Of a stretch of DNA of 64,000 bases, positions 1-11,129 are shown piece by piece. How positions within the stretch are numbered: position 1 is the first letter of the stretch; each line of letters opens with the position of its first letter. The stretch comes from Triticum aestivum (taxonomy: Eukaryota > Streptophyta > Magnoliopsida > Poales > Poaceae). Below the pieces are notes generated by a model. The model did not search any database and was not told where the DNA came from. It saw only the letters and a list, made by a program, of their open reading frames with translations. Location of the stretch: assembly GCF_018294505.1 (NCBI RefSeq), contig NC_057809.1, forward strand, positions 417,807,485 through 417,871,484. Direction: 5' to 3'. Position numbers and translations under genes: made by a program.

Positions 1-411
1 ACTCTAGCTTGGGGGAGGCTTAAGTCAATGTTATATTCATGCCCCAATCATGAGTCCTCAAGAGAAATTATTATCCAGAATTTTTATGCTCGGCTTTCTC
101 GTAATGATCAAACCATGCTTGATACTTCTTGTGCTGGTTCATTTATGAAGAAGACTATTGAATTCTGGTGGGATCTTTTGGAAAGAATTAAATGCAACTC
201 TGAAGATTGGGAACTCGACGAAGGTAAAGAGTCAGGTATTAAACTTAAGTATGATTGTGTTAAATATTTTATGGACACTGATGCTTTTCAAAAGTTTAGC
301 ACTAAATATGGACTTGACTCTGAGATAGTAGCCTCCTTTTGTGAATCATTTTCTACTCATGTTGAACTCCCTAAGGAGAAGTGGTTTAAGTATCACCCAC
401 CTATTAAATAA
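1..411 (+). pseudogene. Element A gag, C-terminal part (partial at window edge)
   Basis: The frame is open from base 1 to a TAA at 409-411 and reads into the window without a start, so the true start lies upstream. The first residues (AWGRLKSM, then a Cys-Pro-Asn-His stretch and FYARLS) match the conserved middle of Athila-type Gag, the retrotrans_gag region that builds the virus-like particle. No zinc knuckle follows. Between 412 and 539 gag-protease linker sequence continues but the frame is broken by stops, including the TAA and a nearby TGA. This is a piece of a dead capsid gene. Confidence 0.7.
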
Positions 412-950
412 GAAATTATAGAATGACTACCAGTTATAGAAGAAACTATACTTTATAATGTTGATCCAGTTGTTCGTGCTGCTTATATTGAGAAACCACC
501 TTTCCCTGTTAGGATTAAGGAACATGCTAAAGTTTCAACGTGGTTAACAAAAGCTATATTAGAACACCTAAACATGATGAACAAATTAAAGTTGAACCTA
601 GTATTACTATGGTTAAAGATCTCCTGGAAGAAGATATGGATGGGCATGCTATTTACTTCTGTGAAGAAGCTGATAGAATTGCTAAACCTGATAAAAGAGA
701 TAAACATCGACCTGTTGTTGGCATGCTTGTTATTTCATTTAAAATAGGAGATCAATGTTATCATGGTTTGTGTGACATGGGTGCTAGTGTGAGTGCTATT
801 CCTTACACTTTATATGAAGAAATCATGAAAGACATTGCACCTACTGAGATAGAAGAAATAGATGTTACTATTAAACTTGCTAATAGAGACACCATATTAC
901 CATTTGGGATTATTAGAGATGTTGAAGTCTTGTGTGGGAAAATAAAATAA
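412..950 (+). pseudogene. Element A retropepsin-like protease region (decayed)
   Basis: The open part is 540-950 (136 codons). It carries an aspartic-protease active-site box near 770-800 that reads C-D-M-G-A-S-V-S. Retropepsins need D-[ST]-G, and Athila-type elements often carry D-L-G-A, so the M is one change from that. A hydrophobic-Asp-Val-Thr strand and an LPFGIIRDVEV segment follow, as in the Athila family. The reading frame ends at a TAA (948-950). From 951 to 1062 the downstream protease-RT linker is readable only in another frame. The enzyme would have cut the Gag-Pol polyprotein; this copy cannot make it whole. Confidence 0.65.
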
Positions 951-1062
951 TCTACTGATTTTGTTGTTCTTGTTTCCCCACAAGATGACTTTTGTCCCAT
1001 TATCTTTGGTAGACCTTTCTTGAATACAGTTAATGCTAAGATAGATTGTAAGAAACAAACTC

Positions 1063-2350
1063 TTGGTGTTAGCTTTGGTGATCAGTCTCATGAGTTTAAT
1101 TTTTCCAATTAGTAGAAATCATCATGAGAAAGAATTGCCTAGTAAGGATGAATTAATTGGTCTTGCTTCTATTGCTATTCCACCTACTGATCCTTTAGAA
1201 CAATATTTGCTAGACCATGAAAATGACTTACATATGCATGAAAGAAATAAAATAGATAAGGTTTTCTTTGAACAACGTCCTCTGCTTAAACACAATATGC
1301 CTATTGAGACTCTAGGAGGCCCTCCTCCACCTAAAGGTGATCCTGTGTTTGAATTAAAACAATTGCCAGAAACTTTGAAAGATGCTTATCTTGATGAAAA
1401 GAAGATATATCCTGTTATTATTAGTGCTAGCCTTTCAGAACATGAAGAAGAAAGATTATTGAAAGTTCTAAGGAAGCACCGGGATGCTATTGGATATACT
1501 CTTGATTATTTAAAGGGCATTAGTCCCTCTCTATGTCAGCACAAAATTAATATGGAACCTGATGCTAAACCCGTTGTTGATCACCAACGTCGGTTGAATC
1601 CAAAAATGAAGGAAGTGGTAAGAACGGAAATCTTAAAACTTTCGGAAGCAGGTATAATCTACCCTATAGCTGATAGTAGATCGGTAAGTCATGTTCATTG
1701 TGTCCCTAAGAAAGGAGGTATTACTGTTGTTCCCAATGATAAAAATGAACTTATTCCACAAATAATTTTACAGGCTATAGAATGGTAATTGATTACAGAA
1801 AATTAAACAAAGCAACGAGAAAAGATCATTACCCCTTGACTTTTATTGATCAAATGCTTGAAAGATTATCTAAGAACACACACTTTTGCTTCCTAGATGG
1901 ATACTCTGGGTTTTCACAAATACCTATTTCTCAACCTTATCAAGAAAAGACTACTTTTACGTGTCCCTTTGGAACATATGCTTATAGACGTATGCCTTTT
2001 GGTTTATGTAATGCACCTGCTACCTTTCAAAGATATACGACTGCTACATTCTTTGACTTTTGTGAAAATATTGTTGAGGTTTTCATGGATCACTTTTCAG
2101 TTTATGGGAAGTCTTTTTATGATTGTTTAAGCAATCTTGAGCGAGTTTTGCAGAGACGTGAACAAAAAAAATCTTCTCTTGAATTGAGAGAAGTGCCACT
2201 TTATGGTTAATGAAGGTATTATCTTGGGTCATAAAATTTCTGAAAGAGGTATTGAAGTGGACCAAGCTAAGGTTGATGCAATTGAGAAAATGCCATGTCC
2301 AAAGGACATCAAAGGTATTCGTAGTTTCCTAGGTCATGCTGGTTTCTATA
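1063..2350 (+). pseudogene. Element A reverse transcriptase, N-terminal two thirds (interrupted by element B)
   Basis: Frame 1063-1788 holds the RT linker and fingers (KHRDAIGYTLDYLKGI, then RRLNPKMKEVV and VPKKGG). Frame 1782-2210 holds the core (DYRKLNKATRKDHYPL, FLDGYSGFSQI, RMPFGLCNAPATFQ). A stop at 1786-1788 and a shift near 2160-2210 break it. The catalytic box expected as F-M-D-D reads F-M-D-H near 2084-2095, so one metal-binding aspartate is lost. The thumb (GHKISERGIEVD, then SFLGHAGFY) continues to 2350, where element B is inserted. The frame resumes at 30606 with RRFIKEFSKI. Dead RT. Confidence 0.8.
2346..2350. other. Target-site duplication (left) of element B, CTATA
   Basis: CTATA lies directly before the TGTCGG start of element B and recurs at 30601-30605 directly after its end. 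Removing one copy and the insert restores the RT reading of element A from GGTTTCTATA into GGAGATTT. Confidence 0.93.
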
Positions 2351-3474
2351 TGTCGGAGTAATGGGCCACGGGTAGGCCAACCCGGGCCCCAGGACCTTTC
2401 AAGACATCGGGGCAGGCTGCGCCCCTCAAGACTCTGGGACGAAGAGCCGCCTCCTGAGGAGTCGACGGCAGGGCGGCCGGCTGCCTGCCCACGACCGAGT
2501 CCCGGGGACGACTTCCAGAGAAGCCGGCTTGGGGAGCCGGCCGGCGACTCCAACAAATCACGACCTCATCAAAGGGGGACGAGGCAGGGGCGTGGCTACA
2601 GCAAAGCCTACCCCCGCCCCTCACCAAGGGCAGGCATGGCCACAACACGCCGTACTCCGGAAGATCTCTGTGCGGCGTGGCACTGTTGCCATGCCGGCCC
2701 TAACGTCAGCACCACAGTACCGAGTCCTGTGCCCACGACGGCTTGTCTGTACGGCCTAGAAGCATCGGGACCCACTAGCCAGCGAGACCTCAGGAGACGG
2801 CGGGAGGACCGCCAGTCGGACCCGTCGGGAGTCGTCCCGGGGAAGTCGGCCAAGCCATCCCCCGGGGCCCACGTGCCATTAATCAAGATGAGATGGGGAG
2901 TGGCCACAGTGATCGCCCGCCAGGCGGCGGGACTGTTGCCATGACCCCATGACCAAGCCTGCGTCATCAAGAGCACGACTACAGTAATCAGCAGCTGGCA
3001 AGACCCGCCCGCGGCGGACGCGGCCTGTCGGCTCCGTACCAGACCAGTCGGCGGGCCCCACCAGTTGTCGGAGAAGTCGGAGGTTGGAGGGACTGACGGC
3101 TGGGCCCACGCCCAGTCTAATTACCATTGTACCCCTGGGGGTAGGCCTATATAAACCCCCCAGGGCACCCATGCAAAGGGTTGGATCCCAGTAGTTCTAT
3201 ACCATACCAAATAGAAGGAGGGAGCTAGCCTTGCCCTCTCCTACCGCCAGATACAGCTCAAGGAGCAACCGTGTAAACACTTGACCATAGTGATCATGCG
3301 GAGACCCTGCAGAGCAGCAGTAGGGGTGTTATCTCCGCGGAGAGCCCTGAAGCTGGGTAAGATTCGCCGGCGTGCATGTCTTCGCCTCATCCCGTTTCCA
3401 GGCACCGGCGACGTTCTACTCGCCCCCACCATGATAAGCCATCCATTGGCATATGTCGCACCAAACCCCCGACA
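2351..3474 (+). repeat. Element B 5' LTR
   Basis: It starts TGTCGGAGTAATGG and ends CCCCCGACA, an inverted TGTCGG/CCGACA terminus. It pairs with 29461-30600. Its 1124 bp differ from the 3' copy by about 55 substitutions and a ~17 bp indel (extra CAGTCGG-type block in the 3' copy near 30170-30190). Sequence is GC-rich. A TATA box sits at 3147-3155. Confidence 0.93.
3147..3155 (+). promoter_or_regulatory. TATA box of element B 5' LTR
   Basis: CTATATAAA follows GTAGGC and lies about 320 bp before the LTR end. The same box is kept in the 3' LTR at 30273-30281. Position and conservation fit the U3/R promoter. Confidence 0.7.
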
Positions 3475-3476
3475 TT

Positions 3477-3494
3477 TTGCGCCCACCATGGGGC
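3477..3494 (+). other. Likely primer-binding site of element B (degenerate)
   Basis: Two bases after the 5' LTR the sequence reads TTGCGCCCACCATGGGGC. This is close to the TGG-starting primer site expected to pair with a tRNA 3' CCA end. I do not assign the tRNA. Confidence 0.45.
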
Positions 3495-3595
3495 GTGGTG
3501 CACCGCCGTCCGGAGATCTATTCTGGACGGGAACCCTTTTTCTCCCTGGCGAGCGCAGCCAGCCAGGCACGCTAGACGAAGTTTGCATCGACGCG

Positions 3596-5741
3596 ATGCG
3601 CGGCATTGAGATCGCCTGCGCAGCCAGCTCCTTGGCCGAGCTTGTCAGTGAGGTCCGCCTCTCCGACGAACCTGCGACCGACGCAGGTGCAGGCGGCCCC
3701 GAGAACCTCCTCGCGGGCCTCCTCGATCAACTCCGTGTTTCCGGTGAGCCTGCCGTAGACTTGGAGTCCATAGGCTCCACCGACCCGATGCTGGTCGACT
3801 TCGACACCGCGTCGCTCGACGCGTTCCCTACCAACGTGGTGGTCTACGACGAACCTCTCCCCCGCGCATAGAGCGACGGAAGCACCGTCACTGAGGTGCT
3901 AGTCATCAGTCATGACGAGTTCCCCGGCGGGAGCGCCCGACTCGCTCGGCGCGGCGCTGCAAGACCTAGCCACACCCATTCCGGATGATGCTGACGCAGA
4001 GACGTTAGAAGCGCGCCGCCTTCAGCTCGTTGAAAGCGCGAAGAAGCTGGCCAGCATGAGACGCTTGTCCGAAGCTTACCAGCGGGAGGTGGATCGCGCC
4101 GTTGGTGGCTCGCCGGCCCCGGCAGGGCCCAGCCGCCTTGGCGTGGTCCAGCAACGCGGCGTAGCCATCGCCAGCCTGTTTGGGGCTAGCCACCCCGTGT
4201 ACGCTACACCAGCGGAGAACATCCGAGCCACCCAGGTAGCGGCAGATGAGCTGGACAATTTCGAGGGCGAAGAACACCGCCTCATGACGAAGCGAGTCCA
4301 GCGGCTCCTCGACGCGGCCGCCGCGCAGAACGAGGCCGGCTGCCGCACGGAGGCGCCGCTGCAGCCAAACGACGACCCGCCCCGAGATCAAGGCGCGACG
4401 TCTCGGACGCCGACTGGTGGCGCCCGAGGAAGAAAGGACAAGGAGCCAGCTGTCAGCCACAGTCGGACTCGGATTACCATAGAGCGCAATCGAGACGGCC
4501 GCCCAAGAGCAGTGGAACGACGGGACGACTGTCGGCCTCCCCCTCCCCGCAAGGAGAGGTGAGTCTCCCCGCCGCCTGTTGACCATCCGACTCTCGGTGA
4601 CCGCCTTGGCCACCGAGAGGGAGTTGGAGAGAACGACGCCCGCCTCCGGATCGACCGACTTCACCGGTCCCTGGCGCTGGAGGAAGAAGACGAGCTGGGT
4701 CCGCCTTGTTTCGGGCCCCGCATTCGGGACGAGCCCTTTCCCAGAGGGTTCACGCTCCAAAGAGACACGCCCAAGTATACCGGCTCCGTGAAGCCGGAAG
4801 ACTGGCTAGTTGACTACTCCACGGCTGTCAGCATAGCAAACGGCAACAAGCGTGTCGCCGTAAAGTACGTTCTGCTGATGCTCCAGGGCACGGCCCGGAC
4901 ATGGCTGAACAGCCTGAAGCCCCGCAGCATCAACAGTTGGGTCGACTTCACCGAAGCGTTCGTCCGCAACTTCACCAGCACGTACAAGCGTCCTCCCAAG
5001 CCTCCTCAGCTCTCCTTGTGCGTGCAAGGTCCTAGCGAGTCGACCCGCGACTACCTCACGCGTTGGGCTGAGCTCTGAAACTCCTGCGAGGGCGTGCACG
5101 AGGTGCAGGCCATCGAGTACTTCACAGCCGGGTGCCGAGAAGGCACCCTCCTCAAGCACAAGCTCCTCTGCGACGAGCCAGAAACCCTCGACGAGCTGCT
5201 GATCATAGAAGACAAGTACGCTACGGCCGACTCCTCCATGAAGGCGGAAATTCAAATCAGCACGACCGGCAAAGTGGCTCCTCAAGCTCCAAGAACTCCG
5301 GCGGGAGACGCTAGTCGGCGACAACAGCAGAGCGACCACAAGCGCAAGGCCCTGCAGCCGGCTTCCAGCAGCCGGCAGGTCGTGATAGTTGAAGCCCAGC
5401 AGCCAGAAGAGCAGCCTACGCCCAAGCGACAGAAAGGTGGCAAGCCGAACTGGTTGCCGGCCTTCTCCTATGAGCAGACCTTGGATGGACCTTGCAAGTT
5501 CCACAGCGGCGCGAAGCCGTCGAATCACACCACCCGGAAGTGCCACTGGCTCACCAGGATCGCCAGGGGAGACGGCCTCATGCCACCCCCGCCTGCTGGG
5601 CAGCCGCCTCCGCCTCCGCCCCAGCAGCCGACAGTCTGGCCAGTCGGTACGGTGCAAGACGAATACCTTGAAGAGCATGGGGCCTATGTGGTGTTCACCA
5701 GTATGGCTGATGATCGACGCAGCAGGCGGCTGCAGCGATAA
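3596..5741 (+). pseudogene. Element B gag (several breaks)
   Basis: Pieces in order: 3596-3871 (Asp/Leu-rich N-terminus, ends in TAG), 3912-4562 (Ala/Arg-rich region starting near DLATPIPDDAD), and 4788-5078 (capsid core: DWLVDYSTAV, LLMLQGTARTWL, WVDFTEAFVRNF, DYLTRWAEL), the retrotrans_gag signature. After an in-frame TGA (5076-5078, CGA to TGA likely), 5094-5741 follows in the same frame. It ends with a Cys/His stretch CKFHSGAKPSNHTTRKCHWL, which resembles a degenerate zinc knuckle, and a proline-rich tail. The product would form the particle shell. The start at 3596 is a guess, because the frame is open back into the LTR. Shifts occur near 3900-3950 and 4560-4790. Confidence 0.75.
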
Positions 5742-6500
5742 GAGGTGAACGCAGTAGCCTTAGAGATGCTGGAGTTCATGCACTGGTCTGAGAAGCCCAT
5801 CAGCTGGAGCAGGGCTGACCACCCAGAAGTGATGCCGAGTCCGGGCTCCTACGCCTTGGTCCTGAACGCCACCTTTGCCACGGATAAACGGTCCACGCGT
5901 TTCTCGCGAGTTCTGATAGACAGGGGCAGCAGCATCAATATCCTCTACAAGGACACCATGGAGAAGTTAGGAATCAAGCAAAGACAGCTTCAGAACAGCC
6001 GGACTGTGTTCCACGGCATTGTTCCTGGGCTGTCCTGCTCACCAATCGGCAAGATCCTGATTGACGTCCTCTTTGGGAACAAAGATCACTTCCGAAGAGA
6101 GCCGGTTTGGTTTGAAGTGGTGGACCTTGAGAGCCCGTACCATGCGCTACTTGGCCGACCCGCCTTGGCCAAGTTCATGGCGGTCCCCCACTATGCTTAC
6201 CTCAAGATGAAGATGCCCAGTTCCAGGGGAATTCTGACTGTGGCAGGCGACTACCGGAAGTCGTCTGCTTGCGCAGCTGAGAGCAGTCGGCTGGCCGAGT
6301 CCCTGGTAGTCACAGCCGAGAAGCGGCTCCTAGAACGAGTTGTGGCGATGGCCGGCAAGCAGCCAGAGATATCGCCCGACCCAAAGGAGTCGGAAGCCGA
6401 AGGTTCGTTCAAGCCGGCCAAAGAGACAAAGAAGATACCCTTGGATCCGGAGCACCCAGAGAGGTACGCAGTCGTAGGTGCAAACCTCGACAACAAATAG
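5742..6500 (+). pseudogene. Element B aspartic protease region of pol
   Basis: It is open from just after a TAA (5739-5741) to a TAG (6498-6500), in the same frame as gag. It contains V-L-I-D-R-G-S-S-I-N-I-L-Y near 5912-5950, the Tat-type retropepsin box in which D-x-G replaces the usual D-T-G. The flap-like part SPYHALLGRPALAKFM and HYAYLKMKMP follow, typical of grass Tat elements. It should cut the Gag-Pol polyprotein. The second stop lies at the linker to RT (EGELIDFLRENRDIFAW follows directly in frame), so it is probably a disabling mutation. Confidence 0.75.
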
Positions 6501-7917
6501 GAAGGTGAGCTCATCGATTTCCTCCGTGAGAATCGGGACATCTTCGCGTGGTCTCCCAAAGACATGCAAGGTGTACCGACGGATTTCGCCGAGCACAAAT
6601 TACATGTCCGATCTGATGCAAAGCCGGTCAGGCAGCCCCTGCGCCGCTTATCAGAAGAGAAGAGAAGAGTCGTCGGAGAAGAGATAGCCCGACTCCTAGT
6701 AGTCGGCTTCATTATGGAAGTTTTCTTTCCGGAGTGGCTGGCAAACCCGGTCCTGGTGCTAAAGAAGAACAAGCAGTGGTGAATGTGTATTGACTACATG
6801 AGCCTCAACAAGGCCTGCCCCAAGGGCCATTTGCTCTACCAAGAATCGATCAGGTGATAGACTCCACGGCCGGATGCGAGCTGTTGAGTTTCTTGGATGC
6901 ATACTCAGGATATCACCAGATCAAGCTGAACCCGGCTGACAGACTGAAGACCGCCTTCATCATGCCGTTTGGAGCATTCTGCTACCTCACCATGACGTTC
7001 GGCTTGAGGAATGCCGGCGCCACCTTTCAACGTTGCATGCAGAAGTGTCTCCTCAAGCAACTCGGCAGAAACGCCCACATATACGTGGACGACGTGGTGG
7101 GGAAGACGGAAAAACGTGGAACACTGTTGGAAGACCTCAAGGAAACCTTTGAGAACCTGCGCCGGTTCCAGATCAAGCTCAACCCCGAGAAGTGTGTCTT
7201 CGGAGTACCAGCCGGCCAGCTGCTAGGTTTCTTGGTCTCTGAGCGCGGCATAGAATGTAACCCAGTAAAAATCAAGGCCATCGAGAGAATGGAGGTACCC
7301 TGCCGACTGCTGGATGTGCAGAAGTTCACCGGCTGCTTAGTGTCCATCAGCCGATTCATCAGTCGGCTGGGCGAGAAAGCTCTCCCCTTATACCAACTCA
7401 TGAAGAAGACCACTTTTTTCGAGTGGAACCATAAGGCGGACGAGGCTTTTCACCAGTTGAAGAAGATACTGACCACTCCACCCGTCCTGGCGGCGCTGAC
7501 TCCCAAGGAACCTATGCTCCTGTACATCGCCGTCACCAGCCGGGTAGTCAGTACAGTCATTGTAGTGGAGCGCAAGGAGGAAGGCAAGGCGCTGCCTGTC
7601 CAGAGACCAGTATATTACCTGAGCGAGATACTGTCGACCTCCAAGCAGAACTACCCCCACTACCAGAAGATGTGCTATGGCGTGCACTTTGGCGCCAAGA
7701 AATTGAAGCCTTACTTTCAAGAGCATCCAATCACAGTGGTCTGCACGGCTCCACTTGCCGAGATCATCGGTAGCCGAGATGCCTCTGGTCGAGTGGCCAA
7801 GTGGGCCATAGAGCTGGCTCCTTACACCATCTACTACCAGCCGCGCACCGCTATCAGGTCACAAGCACTAGCCGACTTCCTCGTCGATTGGGCCGAGACC
7901 CAGTACCTACCTCCAGC
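6501..7917 (+). pseudogene. Element B reverse transcriptase and Gypsy-type RNase H
   Basis: The frame continues from protease to a TGA at 6780-6782 (KNKQW then stop, then MCIDYMSLNKACPK, so the stop replaces one codon). A one-base shift near 6820 follows. From 6854 the frame stays open: FLDAYSGYHQIK, FGLRNAGATFQR, catalytic Y-V-D-D near 7081-7092, KLNPEKCVFGV, LGFLVSERGIE, and KFTGCLVSISRFISRLGEKALPLY. The first RNase H follows (PMLLYIAVTSRVVSTVIV, PVYYLSEILS, NYPHYQKMCYGV, ALADFLVDW). In this clade that first domain has usually lost its catalytic residues, and no clear D-x-S start is seen here. Confidence 0.85.
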
Positions 7918-8299
7918 ACTTGACTCCACCCATTGGCAGATGCACTTCGACGGCTCCAAGATGTGCACCGGCTTGGGAGTTGGCATTGTCCTCACCTCTC
8001 CTAAAGGCGACAAGCTCAAATATGCACTGCAAATCCATTTTGCCGCCTCCAACAACGTTGCCGAGTACGAGGTGCTCATTCACGGACTCCGGCTTGCCAA
8101 AGAGCTTGGCATCCGCCGGATCTTGTCTTATGGCAACTCGGACTTAGTGGTCCAGCAGTCATCTGGCGACTGGGACGCGAAAGACGCAAACATGGCGAGC
8201 TACCGTTTCCTCGTGCAGCAACTCAGCGGGTATTTCGAAGGGTGCAAGTTCCTCCATGTGCCAAGAAATGACAACGACCAAGAAGACGCCTTGGCATGA
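7918..8299 (+). pseudogene. Element B second (archaeal-type) RNase H
   Basis: In frame with RT. It contains WQMHFDGSK (first catalytic Asp), GVGIVLTSPKGD, NNVAEYEVLIHGL (Glu), GNSDLVVQQ (Asp), and the end VPRNDNDQEDALA (last Asp). The order D-E-D-D is complete. This extra RNase H between the first RNase H and integrase marks the Tat clade. It removes the RNA template during DNA synthesis and the tRNA primer. A TGA at 8297-8299 follows where an Arg codon is expected (CGA to TGA). The same frame then runs on through a Pro/Ser-rich linker. Confidence 0.82.
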
Positions 8300-9940
8300 A
8301 TCGGCTCTACCCGCCAAGCAATACCCTCTGGTGTCGCCCTTCAACGCCTCCTCAAGCCGTCTGTCAAGCCTTCAACAGAATCAGACTCCATTTTTGTGCC
8401 GGCTCCTCCCGAAGACAGCGGATCCGACTCCAGAGCTCCGGCAGTCGGAACAGGGACTTTGGCGGATGACTCCAAGGCCGCCACGGTCGAGCCCGGCCAG
8501 GGGACTGCGGAGGCGGACTCAAAGATTCCAGAAATCGGCCCAAGGACCGCACCAGTCAGCCTGGGGACTTCATCAACCTAGCAAGCGGCTATTGACTCCA
8601 ACCCGCCGCCTCCCAGCCTAGCCGCCCTCGTCCAAGTCGCAGTTCTAGTAGTCGAAGAAATAGCAGCACCCTCATGGGCCCAGCCCATCCTCAAATTCCT
8701 GGTGAACAAAGAGCTACCAACTGATGAGACCTCATCTCGGCAAGTACAACGCCGGGCGGCAGCCTATACCATAATCAACAGAGAGCTGGTCAGGCGCAGC
8801 GTCTCTGGTGTCTACCAGCGCTGCGTAGAGCCAGAGCAAGGCCAGGCGATTCTCAAAGACATCCATCAAGGCGAATGTGGCCACCATGCGGCTTCAAGAG
8901 CACTCGTTGCCAAAGCTTTTCGGCACGGTTTCTTTTGGCCGACTGCCTTGGAAGAGGCCAAGGATTTGGTCCAAAAATGCAAAGGGTGCTAGAAGTTCAG
9001 CTCCAAGCCGCACCAGTCGGCTTCTGCGCTCAAGACCATCCCCATTGCCTGGCCTTTCGCAGTTTGGGGTCTAGACATGGTGGGACCATTCAAGATAGCA
9101 CGAGGTGGTTTAACTCACCTACTTGTCGCAGTGGAAAAGTTCACCAAGTGGGTGGAAGTGAAGCCAATTAAGAAACTGAACCGTCCGACTGTCGTGACCT
9201 TCATCACCGATATCACAATCCGATACGGCATACCACACAGCATCATCACCGACAACGGCACAAATTTTGCCAAAGGCGCCTTGGCCCGTTTCTGCGCAAC
9301 ACAGGGCATCCGACTGGACCTAGCATCCGTCGCCCACCCGCAGTCAAACGGCCAAGTGGAGCGAGCAAACGGCCTCATCCTGTCCGGCATCAAGCCTCGG
9401 TTGATTGAACCTCTGGAGCGCTCGGCTAGCTGCTGGCTCGACGAGCTGCCAGCCGTCCTCTAGAGTCTGCACACGACTCCAAACAAGTCAACTGGCTTCA
9501 CACCCTTCTTCCTCGTCTATGGTGCCGAAGCCGTCATCCCAACGGACATAGAGTTTGACTCCCCACAAGTCACCATGTACACCGAGGAGGAAGCAGAAGA
9601 AGCACGACAAGACGGCGTTGATCTGTTGGAAGAGGGTCGGCTGTTGGCGCTCAGCCGGTCCAGCATCTACCAGCAGAGCCTACGCCGGTACCACAACAGG
9701 AAGGTCAGATCAAGATCTTTCCAAGAAGGCGACCTTGTGCTCCGGCTGATCTAGCGAACAGCTGGCCAGCACAAGCTGTCGGCGCCTTGGGAAGGCCCTT
9801 TCATCATCAGCAAGGTACTCGGCAACGATTCCTACTACCTGATCGACGCTCAGAAGCCCCAAGCATGCAAGAGGGACGACTCTGGCAAGGAGACAGAACG
9901 GCCATGGAATGCAAATCTCCTTCGAAGATTTTACAGTTGA
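8300..9940 (+). pseudogene. Element B integrase with linker
   Basis: A 400-base acidic Ser/Pro-rich linker (8300-8700, TAG at 8579-8581) leads to the zinc-binding domain (GHHAASRALVAKAF, then C-x2-C with LVQKCKGC ending at TAG 8990-8992). The catalytic core has WGLDMVGPF (Asp), ITDNGTNF (Asp) and QSNGQVERANG (Glu), the D,D-35-E set. TAG at 9461-9463 and TAG at 9752-9754 interrupt a C-terminal part with YHNRKVRSRSFQEGDLVLRL, SAPWEGPFII, and the clade's closing PWNAN-LRRFY motif. The true stop is TGA 9938-9940. All four internal stops are one transition from Gln or Trp codons. Confidence 0.83.
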
Positions 9941-10652
9941 TGCAGTATGTACCACGTTACCTTTTGTATCTAAGTATCAAGACTTCGGCCCCCCAGAGAT
10001 GAGCTCAGGGAGTGCCCTCTTTTGTCTGTATGATAGAAATTATGCCTACAAGTATGTTACTCTTTGTCATGCCGCTTGGCATCGGGCTCGACAAGTCGGC
10101 CCGGGGACTTGCCGCCTTGCACTATGAAATGCTTCCTGCAGCTGGACAAGTACTGTGTAACACCTAAGCCGTCTTCTGTCAGAAGCCGCAGCTCGCAGAG
10201 CGACTGTACGGTGGGCAGAGGTAGGGTAGAATGGGTGCTCACACGAAAAATGGCTAAGGACTCAAAGCATAAAACATAGCTCAAGACGGCCTCCAACCTT
10301 TCTCGCAAACCGACTCTCGGACAATCGGATTGCCGTCTTCTATCCAACTTGCTCAAACAACCTTGAAAACGGCTAAGTACTTGCTTTCCCAAAGTAGCCT
10401 GGCACTTGATCCAGCGACAGTCCGCGGAGCGGCTGTCCGATTGGCAAGGCAGGCAACTAAAAGAAAGGGGCAAATGAAAACAAGCCAAAAGAAAAATGAG
10501 CAAGAAAAGATAGATATATATTTACATAACATAGGCCCTTGGCCGAATTGTCGAGTAGAGGTCCAAAATACACCCCGCGGGTGGAATTGTGTGAATTAAC
10601 AAGTTCTTCAAAAGACTACTGAAGCAGATAAAACAAAAGAGACAGCGGCAGC
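9941..10652. other. Element B spacer between pol and antisense gene
   Basis: No coding region is seen. Transcription would converge here: pol ends at 9940 on + and the antisense gene ends at 10653 on -. The sequence is moderately AT-rich near 10440-10620. Confidence 0.6.
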
Positions 10653-11129
10653 TCAGGAGGCGGCAGACGGATTTAGGGGGTCGGAGGAGGCGCCAGCGTC
10701 AGGCGTCGGGGCGGTCGGCCGGCTAGTTTCGGCTTGATCGCCTCCGGCAGCAGTCGGGTCGGCCACACGCGGCTCGTTGCTAGAGGCGCGGTCGGGCTGA
10801 GGCTGGTCGTCTGCTTCGTCTTCTGGTGCCTCCACCTCGCCCTCATCCTCTGCCTCGTCCTCCTCCTCGACGCTGGAGCCGATCACCTCCACCGAGTCTT
10901 CGCCGTAGTCTGGGTTCATCCCAAACCACTCCGGCGGGACCTCCTCGCCGTCTTCAGACCGCTCAGGGACAAAGACGCTGGTCTCAGTGTACTCGGCGAT
11001 CGCCGCAGCACGTTTGACGAGGGCATCTTCCATAGCCTCCAGCTCCGGCTGGGCCTTCGACCGAAGCATGGCCAGCCGGTCCAGATCCAGCCCCGGGTAC
11101 CACGCCTTGACGAACTCCAAGGCCCGGCG
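10653..11129 (-). pseudogene. Element B antisense gene, last exon (3' half)
   Basis: This is the 3' half of the last exon of the antisense gene that begins at 28870. The residues ALEFVKAWYPGLDLDRL lead into a helix (LRSKAQPELEAMEDALVKRAAAIAEY). A very acidic tail (VEEEDEAEDEGEVEAPEDEADD) and a Ser/Pro/Ala-rich end follow, to TGA at 10653-10655. Chromovirus C interrupts the exon at 11129/11130; with C removed the frame joins to 25565 upstream. The helical and acidic C-terminus resembles that of the antisense protein of element G (KTWYTKANPNHMADVG). Function unknown. Confidence 0.7.
11125..11129. other. Target-site duplication (left) of element C, CGGCG
   Basis: CGGCG lies before TGTCAGGACC and recurs at 25565-25569 directly after the element end TGTGACA. 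Confidence 0.93.
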
